Part shown: positions 14,630 to 23,100 of the stretch, one piece after another
Layout: each line of letters opens with the position of its first letter
Numbering within the stretch: position 1 is the stretch's first letter
Origin: an uncultured Roseburia sp.
GTDB lineage: Bacteria; Bacillota; Clostridia; Lachnospirales; Lachnospiraceae
Reading direction: 5' to 3'
NCBI GenBank assembly: GCA_947088675.1
Contig: CAMUHN010000013.1
Span: 1-56,726 of the forward strand
DNA: 56,726 bases
Position numbers and translations under genes: made by a program
The notes under the pieces: generated by a model
What the model was told of the DNA's origin: nothing
Databases searched by the model: none
The model's input: the letters and a program-made list of their open reading frames with translations, nothing else

Positions 14630-17600
14630 TTATTCGGCTGTATAGCGGATACCGAAATTGTCAAGTATCTGCGGAGATGCGGAATAACCGTATTCTGCGT
14701 TTAACGTGGCAAGATTTGCGGCTTTTGTCAGAGACGTCTCTGCAAGAGCCGTTTCTGTTCCTGTTGCCAGGTTAAACAGCGTACCGGATATTTTTTTCGA
14801 TTCAAAATCAAGTTCAAGTTTGACACGAATCCATTCTCCCGCGTTTGCCGCTTTGACGCCTGTCTCTGCAGCCGCTTCATTTGCGGCAAACGTTACGCCT
14901 TTGGCGCCGTTTCCGTAAAGCGAGAATACGATATTTCCGCTGGAATCTTTCAGGTTAAAGAACGAGAAACGGGTTTTGCCGATTTCTGTATCGCATCTCC
15001 ATTCAAAGCGTACCGAAATTTTCTTTGCCGACGAAATATCCGAAGACAGCGTTTTCTGGTCTGGCGATTCTTTTTTGACGCCCGCATTCAGGAAAAGGCC
15101 TAAGGCATTTTCTTTTTGCGCTACATTTCCGGAGGATCCTTCCGTAAATCCCCATCGTTCCGGCGTTAAGGTATCTTTGTTAAAGTCTTCAAATTCATCG
15201 TATATCCCGTCCAGGTCAAAGATCAGGTTGATTTCGTTGGCGCCTTTTGTTCCGAGCGAGGCTATGGATGTATTTCCTGTGGCGGTATCATTGTATAAGT
15301 ATAATTTTGTCCGGCCGCCGTCTGCAATTGTTAACTGCGATTTGTAGGAGTCGTCCAGTGCAAACGCCTGCCCTTCGTACAGCTCTACGCCTTCGGATGC
15401 CGAGATAACGGCAGGATCCTGAATGGGAGCGCCGTCTTTATCCTTGAAGTTTATGGTTACGTCTGTCTTTACTCCGACCAGGAATTTGGCTTTCAGATCG
15501 ATATTTTTATAGGCGCGGAATGAAATTTTCGGTTTGGTCGAATACTGCGTATCGCCCATATACCAGCCGAGGAAAGCGGTACTGCCCTGCGTCAGTGCTT
15601 CTGCGGTAACAGTAGAAGCGAGCGGGACGTTTACAGAGCCGGTTTCCTGCCCGTTTATTTTAATCGTTCCTTCTGCATTGCCTGTAAGGTCTGCCTGAGC
15701 CGTTACTGTCACTTCTGTCCCGGTGTCCCTGAGTTTTGCTACAGTCAGATTGGACAGCTGTGCGGAAAATACGGATCTGTTTGCCGTCTGTGTGATTGCA
15801 AGATGGCGGAACGTATTGACGGTTACGTCCTCCAGTGTGGCAAATTCAGGTACTTCCACTGTCTGAGGCGCACTGTTTCCCACGGTGACGGTTGCCGTTC
15901 CGGAATCCATATGAAGCACGTATCTGACATGTGTCCATTCGTTTGTTTTCAGTTTTGCACTGAGCGCTGTTCCGTGTGAGCTCAAAGCGCCGCCGGTACC
16001 TATTACGAGTGCGTCTAAGATCGCGCCCTCGATAAACGGAGACTGAAAGCGGTTAGTCGTTTTCTCGACAAATGAAAATTTCAGGTTGGAACCCGAGATA
16101 TACTTCAGATCCGCATCTATCATATAGCTGCCGGTGTTGCCGGTTCCGATGTTTTCCCCGTTTGCGTCTGCAAGATTTTCGAAAGCGCGCGCAAGGCACC
16201 AGGAACCTTTTGCGTTAGTTGTCTTCAGGTTTGTGTAGGTTCTTCCGTCCGCGTCTTTTCCAAGAGAGAGATCGCGGTCGCTGCTGCCGCCAAAAAGCCA
16301 TTTGCCGGAACCGTCAAGCTGAGTCTGCGAAAAGTGGTTAAAATCCTCGACGTCACCGGTTTCGCCCGGGAGCAGGTATGTATCGATTTCCGAAATGTCC
16401 TCCGCCGTAAATTCCTCCGAATACCGGATATTGCCGTCGTCCGGCACCAGTATGTTCTGTTCGTTTCTATGAGCTTTTAACACAACAGCGGAATATGAGT
16501 CGCCGGCATCAAGCGTGAGTTTGTCTGTGGCTGTTCCAGAGGCGTTTACCGCACGGAAGTTCAAAATTGTCTGTGCGCCGAATCCGGTTGAATTATCTAC
16601 CTGGTCAGTCGCATAGAGTGTTCCCTTTACGCCGTTTGTGCCGCGGATGGTGACGGCAATGATTCCATAGGAAGACATTTCTGTCTGAGCCTGCTGTACG
16701 GTTACTTTGACAGAGGAAAGGGTTCCGTCTTTGTCAAATTGGATGTCTTTAATTGCCACCGGATATTGTTCGTCTATCGGCAGCTGATAAACGGGCCATG
16801 CATCGTTTGGAGCAGAACCGAGAGAGGTAATGGATTCCGGAACAGCGTTTGGCTTTTCTTCGCGAAGCCCGGTTAACAGTCCGTTAAGAACCGCTTTCTG
16901 TGTATCATCTGTAACTGCGGAGGCCGCTTCAAAGAAACACCAGGCCAGATTTTCCGCACCCGTATCGTTTGGATGGGTTGTGTCGGTATTGCCCTCCCGT
17001 TTCGTACAGAAATAGAATTTGATCATATCGGGATTGCCGCCGTTTTCTTTTGTGATCCGATTGTAAAATTCGTAACTGGTCTTATTCAGATCGACAAAAG
17101 CTATATTTGTCTTACCCGCAGCAATTTTTTCTTTTACATACGTCTCTCCTGTCCTTGCATAATTTTCGAGAGAATGTTTGTATTCATTGTCTGCAAATGT
17201 GTTAATTCGTTCAATCGGACTTACGATAATCAGGTTTGCTTTTGCATTTTCACAGACATCAAAGTATTTATCAAGGCAGGATTTATACTCTTCTGTGCTG
17301 TTGTGGTTGTGGCCGTATTCGACATATAGATAGTCGCCTTCTTTGATTCTGTCTTTTACGACATTAAAGTGGTTATTGTCGCCGGCTGCAAGCCCGCCCT
17401 CGCCCTCGTTTACCATGGCAATGTCTTTCGGCAGATATTTTGTAAGTCCCGTGCCGACGCCGGTATAATTTTGGAGGCGGAAGAACGGAAGTGTGGTATT
17501 TCCGTCTGTTACGGTAGAATCACCGAGTACCCACAGTGTCGGGGCGCTCTCAATCTGTTCGATCTTTAAGGCCGCAAGCGCGGTGTTGTCGCCTGCTACG

Positions 17601-19039
17601 CAGACATTTACCATTTCATCTGCGATCAGTCCTTTCGGATCCGATTTTTCATAGTAGATCGGTGTGACGCGAATCGTAAATACGGTTGTTTCTGTCTGTC
17701 CGGCTGCAATTTTTTTGTCTGTATAAATCGGGTGTTTGCGCTCGGTGTAGAGTGTTGCAGTGGCGTCTTTGGCAGGATCAAGCGTTGTTACTGCGGCTGT
17801 TACCCTGTAATAGGTATCGTCTTTCACTTTCAGGGCAAAACGCGTCGGGTAATATTCGTCGCCGAGCGGATCCAGGTCATTTTCTGCGGGCTGGCTGCCG
17901 TCACGGTTTTGTATGCCAACCGATCCGATCGCGTCACACAGGCCGTTTCCGCCTCCTGTGCGCAGATCCTGTATCTGTCCGAGCTGATTGCCAAATCCGT
18001 CAAATCGGTTGCTTGCCCGCCAGGAATCCGGATTGATGCCAAGGAAGCCGTATCCGTCGGTATTTTCAGAATCATAAAAATCTTTATCCGCCGTTACTGC
18101 CGTATAACCATCGGCAACATCTTTTGCCGAACCGAAATCGAATTTCCATGTTTTGACGGCATTCGGATCGTCTTCGCCCATATCAATGCTGCCCGGGGTT
18201 TCGGTGCCGCCCGGGGTTTCGGAACCACCCGGGGTTTCGGTGCCGCCCGGGGTTTCGGAACCGCCCGGGGTTTCGGTGCCGCCCGGGGTTTCGGTGCCGC
18301 CCGGCGTCTCGGAACCGCCCGGGGTTTCGGTGCCGCCCGGCGTCTCGGAACCACTTGGTGTCTCGGTTGTTCCTGTGTCGTTTGGCGGCGTCTGTGTGTC
18401 GTTCGGCTGATCCGATTTGTTTTTGACAACAACAGTAAGTTTTAAGGAATAAACTTTGTCGCTTTTCTTTTTCTTTTTTGTTTTAACTGTCAGTGTAGTC
18501 TTGCCGGATTTTATCCCAGTAAGTTTGCCCTTACCTGTGACTGTGGCAATTTTTTTGTTGTTAATCGAATAAGTATAGCCGGAAACCTTAACGCTTTTGG
18601 GATTCATCGTTGGTTTAAGCGTTACGGATTTATTTTCGTCTATGGTCAGAACGCCCTTTACGGCATCTTTCACGACGATACCGGCAACGGTAACTTTACA
18701 TGTCGCCTTTACGGATTTTTTTGTGGCGGAGGTAACTGTGATTTTGGCGGTTCCTGCACTGACGCCTTTTACCACGCCTTTGTTTGTTACGGTCGCAACT
18801 TTTTTGTTGCTGCTTTTAAATTTTACTTTTTTGGAGGCTGTCTTTGGGGTGACGGATTTTACTTTGAGTGTAAATTTGTCACCCACTCCAATGGTTTGTT
18901 TGGAAACGCTTAGTCTGATTTTGGACGGCGCTCCTGAAGCGGCAGACACATCGGTGGCGGGAGCCGCGAAAATACTGCCGATAAAAAGCAGCAGGGCGAG
19001 TCCAAAGGACAGCGTTTTCCTGTGTAGTTCGTGTTTCAT
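14630..19039 (-). CDS. Large secreted SGNH (CE12-like) rhamnogalacturonan acetylesterase
   Basis: A 1469-residue exported protein: signal peptide (about 1-34, cut near VSAAS), two BIG2 Ig-like domains (about 38-210), a ten-unit Thr/Glu/Pro/Gly linker (about 225-284), an FDFG-type beta module (about 300-500), then an SGNH esterase domain. The esterase shows GDSTV (506-510, nucleophile Ser508), a YGHN block and D-T-T-H689, as in rhamnogalacturonan acetylesterases, which remove acetyl groups from pectin RG-I. Two LamG-like segments lie in the C-terminal half (about 890-1090 and 1280-1469), around a short repeat domain. No LPXTG motif is seen. The RG-I lyase gene diverges across the GrpB gene, supporting a shared substrate. 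AAAGGAG precedes the ATG. Confidence 0.85.
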   Translation of the reverse strand: MKHELHRKTLSFGLALLLFIGSIFAAPATDVSAASGAPSKIRLSVSKQTIGVGDKFTLKVKSVTPKTASKKVKFKSSNKKVATVTNKGVVKGVSAGTAKITVTSATKKSVKATCKVTVAGIVVKDAVKGVLTIDENKSVTLKPTMNPKSVKVSGYTYSINNKKIATVTGKGKLTGIKSGKTTLTVKTKKKKKSDKVYSLKLTVVVKNKSDQPNDTQTPPNDTGTTETPSGSETPGGTETPGGSETPGGTETPGGTETPGGSETPGGTETPGGSETPGGTETPGSIDMGEDDPNAVKTWKFDFGSAKDVADGYTAVTADKDFYDSENTDGYGFLGINPDSWRASNRFDGFGNQLGQIQDLRTGGGNGLCDAIGSVGIQNRDGSQPAENDLDPLGDEYYPTRFALKVKDDTYYRVTAAVTTLDPAKDATATLYTERKHPIYTDKKIAAGQTETTVFTIRVTPIYYEKSDPKGLIADEMVNVCVAGDNTALAALKIEQIESAPTLWVLGDSTVTDGNTTLPFFRLQNYTGVGTGLTKYLPKDIAMVNEGEGGLAAGDNNHFNVVKDRIKEGDYLYVEYGHNHNSTEEYKSCLDKYFDVCENAKANLIIVSPIERINTFADNEYKHSLENYARTGETYVKEKIAAGKTNIAFVDLNKTSYEFYNRITKENGGNPDMIKFYFCTKREGNTDTTHPNDTGAENLAWCFFEAASAVTDDTQKAVLNGLLTGLREEKPNAVPESITSLGSAPNDAWPVYQLPIDEQYPVAIKDIQFDKDGTLSSVKVTVQQAQTEMSSYGIIAVTIRGTNGVKGTLYATDQVDNSTGFGAQTILNFRAVNASGTATDKLTLDAGDSYSAVVLKAHRNEQNILVPDDGNIRYSEEFTAEDISEIDTYLLPGETGDVEDFNHFSQTQLDGSGKWLFGGSSDRDLSLGKDADGRTYTNLKTTNAKGSWCLARAFENLADANGENIGTGNTGSYMIDADLKYISGSNLKFSFVEKTTNRFQSPFIEGAILDALVIGTGGALSSHGTALSAKLKTNEWTHVRYVLHMDSGTATVTVGNSAPQTVEVPEFATLEDVTVNTFRHLAITQTANRSVFSAQLSNLTVAKLRDTGTEVTVTAQADLTGNAEGTIKINGQETGSVNVPLASTVTAEALTQGSTAFLGWYMGDTQYSTKPKISFRAYKNIDLKAKFLVGVKTDVTINFKDKDGAPIQDPAVISASEGVELYEGQAFALDDSYKSQLTIADGGRTKLYLYNDTATGNTSIASLGTKGANEINLIFDLDGIYDEFEDFNKDTLTPERWGFTEGSSGNVAQKENALGLFLNAGVKKESPDQKTLSSDISSAKKISVRFEWRCDTEIGKTRFSFFNLKDSSGNIVFSLYGNGAKGVTFAANEAAAETGVKAANAGEWIRVKLELDFESKKISGTLFNLATGTETALAETSLTKAANLATLNAEYGYSASPQILDNFGIRYTAE
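18188..18367 (-). repeat. 18-bp in-frame tandem repeat encoding a TETPGG/SETPGG linker
   Basis: Ten consecutive 18-nt units encode [TS]-E-T-P-[GS]-[GS], a flexible linker between the Ig-like and catalytic parts of the esterase. Units are nearly identical in DNA, so copy number probably varies between strains without breaking the frame. A long antisense reading frame with FGAARG-like repeats here is a by-product. Confidence 0.95.
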
Positions 19040-19055
19040 GTAATTCTCCTTTCTT

Positions 19056-19085
19056 AAAAAAATATGTTACCATTAAGGTAACATA
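19056..19085 (-). terminator. Hairpin plus T-tract: GrpB-gene terminator or esterase-gene attenuator
   Basis: Read on the minus strand, TATGTTACC-TTAAT-GGTAACATA (perfect 9-bp arms, 19085 to 19063) is followed by seven T residues (19062-19056). It lies after the GrpB-family gene and only 17 bases before the esterase start codon. Any esterase promoter must lie upstream of it, so the hairpin would sit in the esterase leader. Confidence 0.7.
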
Positions 19086-19152
19086 CTTTGACAGGATTTT
19101 CTACCGTATTATTTTGCGTTTTGCCGGATGGGTTCAAAGAAAACGGATGTTG

Positions 19153-19713
19153 TCAATATCTGGTTCCGTACAGCATTTTGGCTTTCTTCGTATATTTTTG
19201 GACAAACTCCGTTTTTGCGTTTGTATATCCGTCTCTGTTGTGCTCAAATTTTTTCCATAACAGCAGTTTCATTTTTTCGTACGCGAGAGCTGCATCGTCA
19301 TGTTCGTTGAGATAATCTCGAAAATATAATTCGTCATTGTCTCCAAAGTATCTCATATGTATATGAAATACTTTTTCAGAAAATCCATTTTCTGTGTATC
19401 CTTTGTTGAAAGAAATCCTGTTTTTACTTTGGTTCATACAGATGTATCTGTCTTTTAGCAAATCTTTGAAAGTTATTAAATTGAAGTCTGAAGGGATTTC
19501 CACAAGGATATCAATTATGGGTTTTGCCCATATGGAGCAAATTGCGGTACTGCCAATATGACTGATTCTTGCAGTCTGTGGAACGATTTGTTCCAGAACA
19601 TTTTTTTCGTCAGCATACCAGTCTTTCCAGCAGTCCTGATGTTCTGTTAAATATATGGGGAACAATGCCCAGAGTTCTTCCAGACTCATTTCCGATAATT
19701 TTTTGCCCATCAT
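19153..19713 (-). CDS. GrpB family protein (UPF0157, nucleotidyltransferase-like)
   Basis: A 186-residue protein matching the GrpB/UPF0157 family: HIGSTAICSIWAKPIIDILVEI is the nucleotidyltransferase-like core with the G-S and D-x-x-V pattern, and the C-terminal LYFRDYLNEHDDAALAYEKMK segment is also typical. The family resembles minimal nucleotidyltransferases, but the reaction of most members is unknown. It lies between the two pectin genes, on the same strand as the esterase, with no evident link to pectin. GAGG precedes the start; ATG 19713 and 19710 are adjacent. Confidence 0.85.
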   Translation of the reverse strand: MMGKKLSEMSLEELWALFPIYLTEHQDCWKDWYADEKNVLEQIVPQTARISHIGSTAICSIWAKPIIDILVEIPSDFNLITFKDLLKDRYICMNQSKNRISFNKGYTENGFSEKVFHIHMRYFGDNDELYFRDYLNEHDDAALAYEKMKLLLWKKFEHNRDGYTNAKTEFVQKYTKKAKMLYGTRY

Positions 19714-20017
19714 GTACCTCGCGTTTTTTTATTGATTATATAGATGAAAAACGAGCACTCAGTCAGGGGTATTATACTTCCGTCCGGAGAAATCGGCAAG
19801 TATCACTTTTCATTCCATGCAGCGACCTTTCATCGCTTTATAACTTGCAGATCCGCTTTTTACGTGTATAGCGTATTTTCGCCATCAGGGAGGGACATGG
19901 GATACCAGCTTATTGTGTACTCTGTAAGTGCGGAAGGTAACAGCACGTTTGTGCAAAGTGCTTAAATAACAGGGACATGCAAAATCGGGCCCTTGTATAC
20001 GTGCATTAATTTTGACA

Positions 20018-20046
20018 AAAATATGTACAAAATATGTACAAAATAA
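20018..20046 (+). repeat. 11-bp tandem repeat upstream of the lyase promoter
   Basis: AAAATATGTAC occurs twice in direct succession (20018-20028, 20029-20039), then a partial third copy (AAAATAA). The 11-bp spacing is about one helical turn, so a regulator would contact one face of DNA just upstream of the -35 at 20048. It is a candidate activator site for the pectin lyase gene. Confidence 0.7.
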
Positions 20047-20047
20047 C

Positions 20048-20075
20048 TTGCAAAGATGGGAAAGCGTGTTATAAT
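20048..20075 (+). promoter_or_regulatory. Promoter of the PL11-like lyase gene
   Basis: TTGCAA (20048-20053) and a consensus TATAAT (20070-20075) are 16 bp apart, with an extended -10 TG at 20067-20068. The start codon lies about 40 bases downstream. Confidence 0.8.
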
Positions 20076-20116
20076 GAAAAATGATAATCATTAATTTTTT
20101 CAGAAGGGGGAAAAAT

Positions 20117-23100
20117 ATGAAGAGAAAAATTGTGGCTTGTTTGTTGGCGGCAGCGATGACTGCTTCCAGTTTCGGACAGGTGGACGGTTCTTTGCTCGCA
20201 GCAGAGACGGAAAACGGTTCGGGATCAGACAACACAGAAAATGACAGACTGGGAGATGCAAAGGCAAACAGTCCGGGGACGGGCACAGAGGTTTCTCAGC
20301 AGGAAGGCAGAGAACGCTATAAAGACCGTGCGCTGGTAGCAGTCAATCTCGCCGGTAAAGACGGGGCGGAGACACTGGTATCCGCAACCGGTCCGGATGG
20401 CAAAGAATATACTTCCGGCGCTTATCTGAGCTGGCGAAGCTTTGAGAGTGATTTTGACAAAGACGGCAATCAGTCGACGACATTTACCGTATACAAAAAC
20501 GGCAGTGTTCTGGACGAGAACCTTAAGGTGACAAACCTGATTGATCCGGCGGGAAAAGCCGAGGATGTTTACAAAGTAGTCGGAAGCAATGATCAAAGCA
20601 TTGGAGTAGCTGCAAAGGATACAAAAGTCTGGAAAGAAAAATATCTGGAACTTTCCCTCTTTGCGCCGGCAGATGAGACGATGCCGGACGGCAGTACATG
20701 TAATTATTCTGCGAACGATATGTCGGTAGGCGATGTGGACGGCGACGGCAGTCTGGAGTTGATTGTAAAATGGTATCCTTCCAATGCGCAGGATAATTCG
20801 AATGGAGGTTACACAGGAGAGACATTTCTGGATACATATGATGTGGATTATGCGACTGGCGATGCAGAGCTTCTGACGCGAATCAATATGGGAGTCAACA
20901 CAAGATCAGGCGCGCATTATACACAGTTTCAGGTCTGGGACTTTGACAATGACGGCAAAGCTGAAGTCGCAGTCAGGACGGCTGACGGTACGACAACGTA
21001 TGTGAGCAAAGACGGAACGGCTTCCGGGCTCGAGAGAGTTGACTGGGTAGGAGCGTGCTCTGATGAACAGCTTCCGGTAGATAAACTGAGCGCTCAGCAT
21101 GACTATCGCAAGACAAATGCTGATCTGGGGAAAGATATCGGATATATAAACGGACCGGCAGATCAAAACTATGTATATCCGGAGTACTTTTCCGTATTTA
21201 ATCTTGATGATGGAACAAAAGCAGCGAAGGATGTAAAATATATTCCGGACGGCGATACCTCAACTGCATGGGGCGATGCCAGAGTTACCTATCGTAACCG
21301 TGTCGACCGTTTCCTCTCCGCAACGGCGTATGTGGACGGCAAAACGCCTGCTGCCGTATTCTGCAGAGGATATTATACCAGAATCGTAATGGCCGCTTAT
21401 TATCTGAAAGATACCAACGGCGATAAGATCGGTGATACGATTGATACAAAGTGGGTGTTTGATACAAAGGATATTCAGGATGAAACGCTTCGGAAAAAAG
21501 CGGAGTCACAGGGAAATCACGGGCTGTCAGTCAACGATACCGACGGAGACGGATTTGACGAAATCGTTTACGGTTCTCTTGTTGTCGATCATAACGGACA
21601 GATGGCTTATACCACAGGATACGGACATGGCGATGCAATGCATGTATCCGACTGGATTTCATGGAATCCGGGACTTGAGATCATGGATGTGCATGAGCAT
21701 GACGACGCACCGCTTCATGTGGAAGTGCATGATGCGAAGACCGGCAAGATGCTGATGGGTTATTTTACCGGAAAAGATACCGGGCGCGGCGTGATGGCTG
21801 ATATTGACCCGACCTCTGAAGGCGCTGAGTGGTGGTCCATTGCAAGTCCGACCTATGAGAGTAATGATGAGCCTTCCTGGGATTCCACAGACGGCGAGGT
21901 ATATTCCAGCTGGTCTTCCATTCAAATGTCCAATGCAGATACAAAGGTGGAAGAGAGTAATCTGATCAAACTGTCAGATTCCAACCCGGCAGCAAACTTC
22001 TCGATTTTCTGGGACGGCGATTTATTAAGCGAGATTCAGGACCACAGATTTAATAATAAGGGAACGAATTATTTCCCGATTGCCGCTACCATTTATAAAT
22101 GGGATTACGAAAACCAGAAGCAGGTTCCGCTGTTAGACTCTACCGAAATCTGGTCAAACAACGGAACAAAAGGAAATATGGGACTTGTCGCTGATATTTT
22201 AGGAGACTGGCGTGAGGAGATTATCACAAGGACAAACGATTCGGCAGGCCAGCCAAATAACAAAGTGCGAATCTATTCCACGACGATTCATACCGATTAT
22301 GTTGTTCCCTGTCTGCTTGAGAACCTTGCCTACAGAGAAGGCGTGGCATGGCAGAATGTCGGATATAATCAGCCGGCCAATCTGGACTATATGCTTTCGC
22401 AGGGGCTGGTAACGGCACAGCTTGTGCAGACGGAGGACATAAAGAACAGTCCGAGCCAGGTTTCTGTTTTATTCAGCAAGGCGAATGACGGATTATATGG
22501 CCATGAAGTGACCGGATACGAAGTTTATCGTGCGAAAATGACAAAAGGAGCGGACGGTAAGCTGACGGAGACGGCGGAAGGGTATCAGAAGATTCAAACG
22601 ATTCAGAACAGCGAGCTGGAAACATATACCGGCGACGTACCAGAAGATCTGTTTGTAACAGCGCCAAAGACGGATGTTTACAAATTTACAGATGCAACGG
22701 TAGAAGAAAATACAAATTATGGCTATAAAATAGCCGCAATTGTTGATGCTAAGACTTCCTATAAATCAAAGAGACTGGACGTGCTTACCGCAATTGATAT
22801 CCAGAAAGTGGAAGAGTTTGCGCTTGCGGACATCGTACAGGATGTTCAGCTCAAAGGCGGCCAGACCGTATCTGATATTGTGACGACAAAAGACGGAAAA
22901 CGCACCGTTACCGTAACAGATAAGAAAGGAAACAAAGCGGAAGCTGCAGTAGTATGGGATGCGTCAGCAGTGAATGTCAGCAAGCCCGGACTTTATGATG
23001 TAGTCGCAACGCTGCAGGGTTATGCGGAGCCGATTACGAAAAAGGTAAAGGTGGTTCCAAATACGGTTACAGCGCAGAGCATAACAGAGGTTCAGATCTT

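Larger units (their letters stand above)
19714..20116. other. 403-base intergenic region upstream of the PL11-like lyase
   Basis: This gap between divergent genes holds, from right to left, the lyase ribosome site (GAAGGGGG), an extended -10 promoter (20048-20075) and an 11-bp tandem repeat (20018-20046). A TATATAAT-like sequence near 19737-19744 on the minus strand may start the GrpB gene. I see no gene or stable RNA in 19745-20010. Confidence 0.6.

Noticed and set aside
17732-18445. Plus-strand reading frame with FGAARGFGTTRG-like repeats
   Set aside because: It is antisense to the linker repeat of the esterase, an open frame caused by the 18-bp repeat; there is no ribosome site.
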